A DNA stretch of 37,876 nucleotides from Bifidobacterium aerophilum (GTDB lineage Bacteria > Actinomycetota > Actinomycetes > Actinomycetales > Bifidobacteriaceae). Of the stretch, positions 24,933 to 32,377 are shown piece by piece. Numbering within the stretch: position 1 is the first letter of the stretch; the number at the start of each line of letters is the position of its first letter. The notes under the pieces were generated by a model. It did not search any database. It was not told the origin of the DNA and saw nothing but the letters and a program-made list of their open reading frames with translations. The stretch is from positions 1 through 37,876 of the forward strand of contig NZ_WHZW01000025.1 in NCBI RefSeq assembly GCF_010667685.1, given 5' to 3'. A program made the position numbers and the translations under genes.

Positions 24933-27797
24933 TCAGCCCTTGCGGCGCTTGAGGAAGCGCTGCACGGACAGCACCTCAAGACCGATCACGAGCACCGCAG
25001 TCACGCCCCAGACCACATAGGTGACGGTCTTCCAGATCGGGGTGGCAACCTTCGGCTCGCCGTCCGCGTACATCCAGCTGTTCACCGCGGTGTACAGGAT
25101 GTTCTTGGTGGCCTGGCGCATCGCCTTGACCGAGGTGGCGGAGTGGCTGGTGACGTGGTTGGTCACGTCGGTGGTGGCCAGCATGAAGTCGTTGCCGTTG
25201 CGGATCAGCTGGTCGGCGTTCTGGTAGCCGTAGCCGGCGAAGTAGTCGGTCAGGACCATTCCGCGGAAGCCCCACTCGTCACGCAGCACCGTGTTCATCA
25301 GCGGCGAGTAAGCCGCGGCGTACGTCGTGCCGATGTAGTTGAAGGAGCTCATGACCGCCTGCGCGCCGCCATCCTTGACGGACATCTCGAACGGCTTGAG
25401 GTAGATCTCGCGGATCGACTGCTCGTTGGCCCAGGTGCACAGCATGTTGTTGCGGTTGGTTTCCTGGTCGTTGAGCGCGAAGTGCTTCATGAAGGAGTAC
25501 ACGCCCTTCTCCTTCGCGCCGGCGATGGCGCTGGACGCCATCACGCCGGACAGCAGGCCATCCTCCGAGTAGTACTCGAAGTTGCGGCCGCCGAACGCGG
25601 AGCGGTGGATGTTCATGGCCGGCGCGTACCAGCCGGTGACGTGCATGTCGTGCGCCATCTGGCCGATCATCTCGCCGAACTGCTTGGCGAGGTCACGGTT
25701 CCAGGTGCAGGCGAAGGTGGTGGCCGCCGGGAAGCCGATCGAGCCGACGCCGGTGAAGTTGTTGTTCAGCGAGGCCGGGCCGTCGAGGTCGACGAGCGCG
25801 ATCTTGCCGATGGACTTGATGGCCGCGTTGCCGTAGCCGCCGAACGCGATCAGGTTGTCCATCTCGTCGAAGGTCAGCTGGTCGAGCAGCTTGTCCCACT
25901 GAGGATCGTCGTAATCGGCGTCCTTGAGGTCCGCCAGGCGCAGGCCGTTCTTGGCTCCGGTGGTCGGCATCTGGTCGTCCGCGTTGTCGTAGTCGGCCGG
26001 ATCGTAGTTGGAGTTGTTGATGAACGTGGCCTTGTGGGCGTCGGAGATCGACAGGCTGGCCGGAGCGGCGGTGGCCTCGTCGTAGTTGGCGAAGTGGTCG
26101 GCGCGCGACAGGTAGGTCACGTCGCCTTCCGCGTCGTCGAACTGGTTGGTCGCCACGGTCGCGTCGCCGTCGTGCGTGTTGGAGTCGGAATCGTAGGTGA
26201 CGGTGTCGTCGACGGTGATCGTCTGCTCGTCGATCGTCGTGTGCGAGTCGGACTGCAGGGAGATCTCGTAATCGCCCTTCTCCAGCACGTACGCCTTCGC
26301 GTCCTTCGCATCGTAGGACGCCATGTCATCGTCGTCGAACTCGATCTTGACGGTTTCGGATTCGCCCGGCGCGAGTTCCTTGGTCTTCTCGAACGCGACC
26401 AGGTTCGCGGTCGCCTTCTCGATGCCGCCGTTGGTGTACGGCGGGTTGTAGTACGCCTCGACGACGTCCTTGCCGGCGGCCTTGCCGGTGTTGGTGACGG
26501 TCACGTCGAACGACACCTTGCCGTCCGCATACGTCACGTCGCCCATCTTCTGGTCGAACGTGGTGTAGCTCAAGCCGTAGCCGAACGGGAACGCGACGGT
26601 GTCGTCGTAGTTGATCAGGCCCTCGTCCGCGGCGGTCTCGTAGAACTTGTAGCCGACGTAGATGCCCTCGACGTAGTTCACGAAGGACGGGGTGGTCTTG
26701 CCGGTAAACTTGGATTCGGAGACGAACTCGTCCATGTTGTCATAGGTGAAGTTGCCGAAGTTGTTCCAGTTCGGGGTCTTGGTGAGGTCCTTGACGAAGG
26801 TGTCGGACGTGCGGCCGGACGGGTTAGTGGTGCCGGCAAGCACCTCGCCGAGCGCGGAGAAGCCGGTCTGGCCTGCGGGCGGGCACCAGACGACGGACTT
26901 GATCTGCGGATAGTCGGACAGGAAGTCGAACTGGAAGGCGTTTGCGCCGTTGTAGACGACGGTGACCTTGTCGAAGTTCTTGGTGACCAGGTCGAGCATG
27001 TTCCGCTCGGTCTGGCTCAGCTGCAGGAAGTGCTCGCCATCCTTGAAGTCGGCGTAGGACGTGGAGTTGTCGGTGTAGGTGATGCCCTCGCCCTTCATGT
27101 TGGTCGGCACGTCGGCGCCTTCGCCGCCGACACGGGCGATGACGACCACGGCCTCATCGGAGTAGGACTTCGCGTCGGAGATCAGCGAATCGGAGTACTG
27201 GTCGGCCGGCACTTCCGGCAGGGTCCAGTCCTGCTGCCACATGCCGACGACCGGACGGTCTGCACGGTAGTCGGTGTACAGCTTGGTCAGGTCGGCGTTG
27301 GCTTCGATGCCGGCCTCCTTAAGGCCGTCGAGCAGGGACGTGGTCGGATACTGGTCGGACATGGAGCCGGAACCGGTGCCGCCGTAGACCGGGTTGGTGG
27401 AACCCCAGCCGAACACGTTGACCTTCTTGTTGGCCAGCGGCAGGTTGGCATCGTCGTTCTTGAGCAGGGTGATGCCCTCCCGTTCGACGTTCGCGGCCAG
27501 CTTGTTCGCAGCCTCGACGGTGCTGTCGGACAACGTGTACTTTTCGGTGGTCGCGTTGTTCAGCAGCGTGGACAGCGGACCGAACACCATCATCGAGATG
27601 GACACGACGACCGCGACCAGGAACACGATCCACGATTCGGAATGGACAAGCTTACGGGCGCCGACGTTCTTGACGGTTTTCTTGTTCACGCCGATGGTCA
27701 GCGCGAGCGCCAGCACGAATACCACGCCGATCGCGATCAGCTGCGGTACGACGGAAGCGATGACGTTCCAGACGTCGCTCCAATTGATGCTCAGCAT
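24933..27797 (-). CDS. Membrane-tethered, domain-permuted GH3 beta-glycosidase (stand-alone copy)
   Basis: From the ATG at 27797 (AAGGAGGAG upstream) the product is 954 residues. Two helices (about 12-36 and 56-76) precede the GH3 C-type domain (REGITLLKNDDANLPL at about 106, VFGWGSTNPVYGGTGSG), a fibronectin III-like segment (VTVTNTGKAAGKDVVEAYY) and the GH3 N-type barrel (MNIHRSAFGGRNFEYYSEDG, KHFALNDQETNR, EWGFRGMVLTDYF with nucleophile D851). A final helix (about 923-945) and basic tail RRFLKRRKG follow. Catalytic domains should be extracellular. It is closest in sequence to the third GH3 protein (29230-32199). No two-component genes lie directly upstream; the toxin-antitoxin repeat does. 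Substrate is not predictable beyond a beta-glycoside. Confidence 0.88.
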   Translation of the reverse strand: MLSINWSDVWNVIASVVPQLIAIGVVFVLALALTIGVNKKTVKNVGARKLVHSESWIVFLVAVVVSISMMVFGPLSTLLNNATTEKYTLSDSTVEAANKLAANVEREGITLLKNDDANLPLANKKVNVFGWGSTNPVYGGTGSGSMSDQYPTTSLLDGLKEAGIEANADLTKLYTDYRADRPVVGMWQQDWTLPEVPADQYSDSLISDAKSYSDEAVVVIARVGGEGADVPTNMKGEGITYTDNSTSYADFKDGEHFLQLSQTERNMLDLVTKNFDKVTVVYNGANAFQFDFLSDYPQIKSVVWCPPAGQTGFSALGEVLAGTTNPSGRTSDTFVKDLTKTPNWNNFGNFTYDNMDEFVSESKFTGKTTPSFVNYVEGIYVGYKFYETAADEGLINYDDTVAFPFGYGLSYTTFDQKMGDVTYADGKVSFDVTVTNTGKAAGKDVVEAYYNPPYTNGGIEKATANLVAFEKTKELAPGESETVKIEFDDDDMASYDAKDAKAYVLEKGDYEISLQSDSHTTIDEQTITVDDTVTYDSDSNTHDGDATVATNQFDDAEGDVTYLSRADHFANYDEATAAPASLSISDAHKATFINNSNYDPADYDNADDQMPTTGAKNGLRLADLKDADYDDPQWDKLLDQLTFDEMDNLIAFGGYGNAAIKSIGKIALVDLDGPASLNNNFTGVGSIGFPAATTFACTWNRDLAKQFGEMIGQMAHDMHVTGWYAPAMNIHRSAFGGRNFEYYSEDGLLSGVMASSAIAGAKEKGVYSFMKHFALNDQETNRNNMLCTWANEQSIREIYLKPFEMSVKDGGAQAVMSSFNYIGTTYAAAYSPLMNTVLRDEWGFRGMVLTDYFAGYGYQNADQLIRNGNDFMLATTDVTNHVTSHSATSVKAMRQATKNILYTAVNSWMYADGEPKVATPIWKTVTYVVWGVTAVLVIGLEVLSVQRFLKRRKG

Positions 27798-28176
27798 CGT
27801 TCTCCTCCTTGATTCATCTGTAATGCGACCGCGATCCGATACCGTTATCGACTCGCCTGCGGTGACGCCGCCCTGCCCGGCCACGCCGCCTGATGCAAAA
27901 GACCCGCGCGCACCCACCGTTGGTCGCTGCGCGCATGGTCTTCTGCAAATCGCTGATTTAAGAGTCGCAGATATGCATTCACGGCGAACGCGTTTGAGCC
28001 CATCCTGTCATTTCGGGTGCATAATCTGTTACCATGCTGCCGCCCGACCGTCCAGCACCGCAGCGCAAACGGCACTTTTCGCTGCGCAAACAGCATATCG
28101 GGCGCACGTGGGGAACGCTCCGCAACAGTGCGATTCCTGCCAGCAGTCGGGAGTCCGACCGGCATGTCCGACGCGG
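27798..28176. other. Long leader region before the second GH3 gene
   Basis: This gap of about 380 bp has no convincing gene. From the GH3 side it holds the ribosome binding site, a CGATA-CCGT-TATCG inverted repeat at 27837-27850, a hairpin at 27899-27942, AT-rich patches near 27950-27970 and 28020-28035 that could supply promoter elements (minus-strand GATTAT and TAAAT), and from 28138 the repeat shared with copy A. Open frames through it are Arg/Pro-rich shadows. Confidence 0.4.
27899..27942 (-). terminator. Hairpin upstream of the second GH3 gene, terminator or attenuator
   Basis: GCGCGCA (27906-27912) pairs with TGCGCGC (27928-27934), and outside an internal loop AAGAC (27899-27903) pairs with GTCTT (27938-27942). 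Read on the minus strand the structure ends in GGGTCTTTTGC, a short T-run. It lies between the toxin gene and the GH3 gene, so it may end the toxin transcript or act as a leader attenuator for the GH3 gene. Confidence 0.45.
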
Positions 28177-28242
28177 TCAGATCAGGCAGGCCATGACGAG
28201 CTCCATGACCGCGTCCATCTCATGCTGCGGCAGATAACCGGC
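28138..28242. repeat. Copy B of the dispersed repeat, left block
   Basis: This block covers the last codons of the toxin gene and about 40 bp beyond it, and matches 24485-24589. Copy A additionally carries about 21 extra bases just outside this block (CGAATCGCCGCGAAAG-containing), next to ATTCCTGCCA, which looks like an imperfect local duplication. Confidence 0.75.
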
Positions 28243-28512
28243 GATTTCGGCGTTTCTGGCGACGAGATCAAGCGACTTGAGCCGTTCGACTTCGACGAAT
28301 CCCTCGATATCCAACGGCGAAATCGGATGCACCGCCTTGTGCAGCGGATAGCCATTGTCGGTCGACGTGATCGGGCACACCCACGTCAGGTTGCACAGCC
28401 GGTTGAAGTTCTCGTTGCCGACCACCAGCAGATAGCGCCGCTTGCGCTGCTCATGACCGGCAGACGGGTCGAGATCGGCGACGACGATGTCTCCGCGTCG
28501 ATATCCGTTCAT
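28177..28512 (-). CDS. MazF/PemK-family endoribonuclease toxin
   Basis: The 111-residue product has the MazF/PemK fold signatures. RRGDIVVADLDPSAGHEQ.KRR (5-25) contains the conserved Asp-Pro, Gly-His-Glu-Gln and Arg residues of the active-site loop. YLLVVGNENFN and WVCPITST (44-51) correspond to the second strand pair, and FVEVERLKSLDL to the third. Members cleave mRNA at short sequences and halt growth until the antitoxin is restored. It overlaps the antitoxin gene by four bases (ATGA, 28509-28512), the usual antitoxin-first coupling. Its C-terminal 21 residues are duplicated in the fusion ORF at 24524-24616. Confidence 0.88.
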   Translation of the reverse strand: MNGYRRGDIVVADLDPSAGHEQRKRRYLLVVGNENFNRLCNLTWVCPITSTDNGYPLHKAVHPISPLDIEGFVEVERLKSLDLVARNAEIAGYLPQHEMDAVMELVMACLI

Positions 28513-28781
28513 AGTTCCTCCCGCCCGGCCGGCGCGGCGAACCCGTCCTCTTCCGGCACGTAATTGCCGTGGTAGTCGGCGAACAGGTCACGCAGATCCG
28601 GCACGTCGTATCGCCCGATGTGCGTGATCCGCGATTGAGCCGGAGCGATGACGATGCGCACGCCGTCGGTGTCAACGGACACGCGACTGCCTTCGCGCAG
28701 GCCGGTTTTGTCGCGAATCTCCTTCGGAATGCGAATGCCTTCGCTGTTGCCCCACTTGGTGATGGTGGTGATGGTTGCCAT
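28509..28781 (-). CDS. AbrB/MazE-family antitoxin
   Basis: From the ATG at 28781 the product is 90 residues. MATITTITKWGNSEGIRIPKE is the classic AbrB/MazE swapped-hairpin start, with KWGNS and RIPKEI motifs, followed by an acidic C-terminal tail (PDLRDLFADYHGNY, PEEDG) that would bind and block the toxin. GAGGAGG just upstream fixes this start. The frame is also open to an ATG at 28922, which has its own strong GTAAGGAGCG site; that start would add 47 residues of unlikely composition, so it is probably a separate leader start that happens to be in frame. The protein is expected to repress its own operon through the palindrome at 28804-28819. Confidence 0.87.
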   Translation of the reverse strand: MATITTITKWGNSEGIRIPKEIRDKTGLREGSRVSVDTDGVRIVIAPAQSRITHIGRYDVPDLRDLFADYHGNYVPEEDGFAAPAGREEL

Positions 28782-28803
28782 GTCCGCCTCCTCGATCGGA
28801 TGG

Positions 28804-28819
28804 TATACACATGAGTATA
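28804..28819 (-). promoter_or_regulatory. Toxin-antitoxin promoter and likely autoregulatory operator
   Basis: TATAC and GTATA flank ACATGA as an inverted repeat. The right arm also forms a minus-strand TATACT that would be a good -10 element, placing transcription start about 25 bases before the antitoxin ATG. AbrB/MazE antitoxins commonly bind AT-rich palindromes that overlap their own promoter. The AT-rich patch stands out from the surrounding high-GC sequence. Confidence 0.5.
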
Positions 28820-28900
28820 TATCACTCGACCATGGGGCATCAGAATCAGACCGGACCGAATCGAACCAAACCGAATCGTCAACCTGGGGAGGCGGATATT

Positions 28901-29095
28901 CCGCCACGATGATGTCGTTCATGTCGCTCCTTACTCTCAGTTTTCAGCGGCACTCCCTTACGGGGACGCCAAGCGAATAGCACCAGCATGAGGCATGCGC
29001 GCACTCGGAGCGGCGAAAAACGACCTCTGTGGACGCAGACGCGACCCGTCGGCGTGTTGTGGATAACTCGCTGTGGATAACTTTGTCCACATACG
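28901..29095. repeat. Copy B of the dispersed repeat, right block
   Basis: This block matches 24595-24787. It holds the MNDIIVAEY leader start (ATG at 28922, minus strand) with GTAAGGAGCG before it, about 115 bases of conserved non-coding sequence (for example TCAGTTTTCAGCGGCACTCC), and the DnaA-box cluster. Conservation of the ribosome binding site and first nine codons in both copies suggests the leader peptide start is retained. Open frames across it (Arg/His-rich) show no family resemblance. Confidence 0.75.
29058..29091. promoter_or_regulatory. Cluster of three DnaA-box sequences, copy B
   Basis: TGTGGATAA at 29058-29066 and 29072-29080 and TTGTCCACA at 29083-29091 repeat the order, orientation and spacing of copy A. 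The cluster lies between the toxin-antitoxin leader and the terminator of the third GH3 gene. Confidence 0.6.
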
Positions 29096-29101
29096 CAAAA
29101 A

Positions 29102-29131
29102 GCCCGCCGATCCGGGCAGGGATCGGCGGGC
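29102..29131 (-). terminator. Intrinsic terminator of the third GH3 gene
   Basis: GCCCGCCGATC (29102-29112) and GATCGGCGGGC (29121-29131) form a perfect 11-bp stem with loop CGGGCAGG. Read on the minus strand the stem is followed directly by TTTTTGCG, a proper T-run. It lies about 100 bp past the GH3 stop. Core and loop are nearly the same as the hairpin at 17529-17562. Confidence 0.8.
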
Positions 29132-29229
29132 ATGCCGTCATCGGCACATGGCCATGGCGACGTTCACGGGCGGCGACCCATCCCAAGGAGGGAGGAAGGG
29201 CGGGCTGCCGCGCCGCGAGCGCGACACCA

Positions 29230-32199
29230 TCACTTCGCGGCGGACTTCACCTCCACGGTCGCACCGCGGCGACGGGCGATGAACCGGCGGATCGTCACGG
29301 CCTCGAGAGCGATCAGGGCCACGCCCAGCACCGCGACAACCGCGAAGTAGATGCGCTGCCACAGCGGCATCGCCACCTTGGGCTGGCCATTCGCGTAGAT
29401 CCAGCTATTGACCGCGGTGTAGAGGATGTTGTGGCAGGCCTCACGCATCGCCTTCGTCGAAGTCGCGGACTTGTCGCTGATGTGATTGGTGGTGTCGGTG
29501 GTGGCGAGCATCGCATCGTTGCCGGCGCGCATCGCCTGGTCGCCGATCTGGTACGACTGCGAGCTGAAATAGTCGGTCAGCACCATGCCGCGGAAACCCC
29601 ACTCGTCGCGCAGCACGTTCTTGAGCAGTGGCTCGTAGGCGCCGGCGTACACGTTGCCGATGTAGTTCAGACCCGTCATGACGGCGGTGGCGCCGCCGTC
29701 CTTGACGCTCAGTTCGAACGGCTTGAGATAGATCTCCCTCATGGTCTGCTCGTCGGCCCAGGTGCACAGGATCACGCGACGGTTCGTCTCCTGGTTGTTG
29801 AGCGCGAAATGCTTGATGAACGCATACACACCCTTGGACTTGGCGCCGGCCACCTGCTGGGCCGCCATGCGACCGGACAGCAGTCCGTCTTCGGAGAAGT
29901 ACTCGAAGTTGCGGCCGCCGTACGGCGTGCGGTGGACGTTCATGGCGGGCGCGTACCAGCCGGTCACGTCCATCTCGTGGGCCATGTCGCCGATCGTCTC
30001 GCCGAACTGGAGCGCGAGATCCTGATTGAACGTGTTCGCGACGGACACGCCGGACGGCAGGCCGATCGAGCCGACGCCGGTGAAGTTGTTGTTCAGCGTC
30101 GACGGGCCGTCGACGTCGGACTGCTGCGGCTTGTCAATCGACTCAATCGCCGCGTTGCTGTAGCCGGCGGTGGCGATCAGCGTATCCATGTCGTTCCAGC
30201 TCAACTCGTCGAGCAGCTTGTCCCACAGTTCGTCGTCGTAGTCCTTGCCGTACAGCTCGTACAGTCTGACGCCGTTCTTCGCGTCCATGTTCGGCATCTC
30301 GTCCGAGTCGTCGTTCACGTTCTTGTAGTTGGAGGCGTTGACCAGCGTCTTCTTGTACTGCTCCGGCATGGAGGTGTCAGCCGGCGCGGCGGTGACCTTG
30401 GCGAAGTTCGCGAATCGGTCGGCACGCGACAGCGTCTCGAACGTCGGCTTGATGTCGTCGAACTCGTTGGTCACGGACGACGCGTCGGAGGACCGGTGGT
30501 TCTCGCCGGAGTAGGTGATCGTCTCGTCGACGCCGATGGTCTGCTCGTCGATCACGTCATGCGAGTTCTTGCGGATGGAAATACCATAGTCGCCGGATTC
30601 CAGAACGTATGCTTTCGCGTTTTCGTCATCGTACGAGGCCATGTCCTCGGCGGCGAATTCGAACGTGATCGTCTGCGATTCACCCGGCTTCAGCTCGTCG
30701 GTCTTGGCGAAGTCGATCAGGTTCGCCGACGCCTTTTCGATGCCGCCGTTGACGTACGGCGGATCGTAGTAGACCTCAACCGTGTCCTTGCCGGCCACGT
30801 CTCCGGCATTGGTGACGGTCACGTCGAAGCTGACCTTACCGTCCGCATAGGTCACCTTGCCCATCTTCTGTTCGAAGTCGGTGTAGCTCAGGCCGTATCC
30901 GAACGGATACTGAACGACCTTGTCATAATCAATCGCGCCTTCCTCGGCCGCCGTCTCGTAGTACTTGTAGCCGACGTAGATACCCTCGACGTAGTTGACA
31001 AAGCTCGGCACGCGTTCGCCGATCGTCCGGCCGCCGTAGACGGACGGGAATTTCAGATCGTCGGCGTCGGTGTAGACGAACGAGCCGAAGTTGTTGGCCC
31101 ACGGCGCCTGGGAGAAGTCGCGGACGAACGTGTCCGCGGTGCGGCCGGACGGGTTCGCCGCACCGGTCATGATCTCGCCGAGCGCCTCGAAGCCGGTCTG
31201 GCCCGCCGGCGGCACCCACAGCACGGATCGGATCTGTGGATGCTCGTCCACGAACGACATGTTGATGGCGTTCGCACCGTTGTAGACAAGCACGACGTTG
31301 TCAAAGTTCCGGGACACCAAGTCGATCATGTCCTCTTCGGTCTTCGACAGGTTCAGATATCCTTCCCCGGCTTCGAAGTCGGAGTAGTCCGCGGAGTTGT
31401 TGTAGTAGGCCGCACCGCCCGGCGTGGGCTGGTCGTCGGTGCCACGGGTCAGGATGCTGGTAGGCATGTCGCCCATCTGGTTGTAAGAGCCCATCTTGCT
31501 CATGTCCTCGGGAAGATCGGATCCCTCTCCGCCGGAACGGGCCAGCACGACGACCGCGGTATCGGAGAACGACTTCGCGTCGGACACCAGCTCATCGGAG
31601 TACGTGTCGGCAGGCGGCTCGGGCAGCGTCCAGTCCTGCAGCGCGATGCTCACGTTCGGACGGTCGGCGCGGTACTGCGTGTAGAAATCGGTCAGCTCGT
31701 CGTTGGTTTCGATGCCAGCGTCATGCAGACTTTGCAGCAGCGACGTCGTCTCGTACTGGTCATTCATTGAACCGGAGCCAGTGCCGCCGTAAATGGGGTT
31801 CGTGGAGGCCCAGCCGAACACGTTGACCTTCTTCGAGGCAAGCGGCAGCGTGTCACCGTCGTTCTTCAGCATCACGATGCCTTCGCGCTCGATGTCGACG
31901 GCCAGATCCTTGGACCGCGCGATCGTCTCCTCGCTGAGTCCGTCGCTGCCGCCCAGCAGCGACAGCATTGTGTTGAGCGGACCGAACAGCATGGTGCTCA
32001 CGGCCACGATCATGGCGATCACAGCCACGATCCACGTCTGCGCGTGCGCGAGCTTGCGCACGCTCGTCTCCCGTACCGTCCTGCGGTTCACCGCAATGGT
32101 GAGGACCAACGCCAGCACCAGCGCGACCGCGACGGCGATCAGCTGCATCCGGACAGACGCGATGACGTTCACCACGTCTTCCATGTTGATCTCAAGCAA
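29230..32199 (-). CDS. Membrane-tethered, domain-permuted GH3 beta-glycosidase (second cassette)
   Basis: The product is 989 residues if started at the TTG at 32197-32199, which has AAGGAG five bases upstream and gives (M)LEINMEDVVNVIASV, aligning with MLSINWSDVWNVIASV of the second GH3 protein. The first in-frame ATG (32184) would cut five residues. Two helices (about 13-35 and 55-76) precede the GH3 C-type domain (REGIVMLKNDGDTLPL, VFGWASTNPIYGGTGSG), a fibronectin III-like segment (VTVTNAGDVAGKDTVEVYY) and the GH3 N-type barrel (MNVHRTPYGGRNFEYFSEDG, KHFALNNQETNR, EWGFRGMVLTDYF with nucleophile D876). A final helix and a basic tail follow. It ends the cassette headed by the LytTR regulator at 34420. 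It carries an insertion relative to the second copy around MGDMPTSILTRGTDDQ. Confidence 0.87.
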   Translation of the reverse strand: MLEINMEDVVNVIASVRMQLIAVAVALVLALVLTIAVNRRTVRETSVRKLAHAQTWIVAVIAMIVAVSTMLFGPLNTMLSLLGGSDGLSEETIARSKDLAVDIEREGIVMLKNDGDTLPLASKKVNVFGWASTNPIYGGTGSGSMNDQYETTSLLQSLHDAGIETNDELTDFYTQYRADRPNVSIALQDWTLPEPPADTYSDELVSDAKSFSDTAVVVLARSGGEGSDLPEDMSKMGSYNQMGDMPTSILTRGTDDQPTPGGAAYYNNSADYSDFEAGEGYLNLSKTEEDMIDLVSRNFDNVVLVYNGANAINMSFVDEHPQIRSVLWVPPAGQTGFEALGEIMTGAANPSGRTADTFVRDFSQAPWANNFGSFVYTDADDLKFPSVYGGRTIGERVPSFVNYVEGIYVGYKYYETAAEEGAIDYDKVVQYPFGYGLSYTDFEQKMGKVTYADGKVSFDVTVTNAGDVAGKDTVEVYYDPPYVNGGIEKASANLIDFAKTDELKPGESQTITFEFAAEDMASYDDENAKAYVLESGDYGISIRKNSHDVIDEQTIGVDETITYSGENHRSSDASSVTNEFDDIKPTFETLSRADRFANFAKVTAAPADTSMPEQYKKTLVNASNYKNVNDDSDEMPNMDAKNGVRLYELYGKDYDDELWDKLLDELSWNDMDTLIATAGYSNAAIESIDKPQQSDVDGPSTLNNNFTGVGSIGLPSGVSVANTFNQDLALQFGETIGDMAHEMDVTGWYAPAMNVHRTPYGGRNFEYFSEDGLLSGRMAAQQVAGAKSKGVYAFIKHFALNNQETNRRVILCTWADEQTMREIYLKPFELSVKDGGATAVMTGLNYIGNVYAGAYEPLLKNVLRDEWGFRGMVLTDYFSSQSYQIGDQAMRAGNDAMLATTDTTNHISDKSATSTKAMREACHNILYTAVNSWIYANGQPKVAMPLWQRIYFAVVAVLGVALIALEAVTIRRFIARRRGATVEVKSAAK

Positions 32200-32264
32200 T
32201 TGCACTCCTTCGTCTTCCGCCTCGTGGACCGCTTCGCCCGCGGGGCGCTTCATATCGGACACCG

Positions 32265-32353
32265 GGAACGATACGGAACGCGGGCGGGACACACGGCGCG
32301 GGTCGCACGAGCGGACGTAAGGAACGCACGGAACGCAGGGGCACGATGGAACG
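32265..32353. promoter_or_regulatory. Iterated GGAACG motif upstream of the third GH3 gene
   Basis: GGAACG occurs five times in the 178-bp gap between the kinase stop and the GH3 start, at 32265, 32275, 32321, 32330 and 32348. Two pairs are spaced 9-10 bases, about one helical turn. The gap has no gene. These could be binding half-sites for the LytTR regulator of this cassette; the repeated hexamer is what the sequence shows, the function is inference. Confidence 0.35.
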
Positions 32354-32377
32354 CGACGACTGCCTGGCCGGTTTCGG

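Noticed and set aside
24765..27812. Plus-strand 1015-residue open frame
   Set aside because: It is antisense to the second GH3 gene and shows the same shadow composition as the other mirrored frames.
28177..28242. Idea that the repeat is an insertion sequence
   Set aside because: No transposase, terminal inverted repeats or target duplications are visible; the two copies differ by loss of the toxin-antitoxin core.
28879..29186. Arg/His-rich minus-strand frames across the repeat
   Set aside because: Counterparts in copy A run in different frames with different residues, so conservation is at the DNA level and not in a protein.
29029..31770. Plus-strand 913-residue open frame
   Set aside because: It is antisense to the third GH3 gene and has no recognisable domain.
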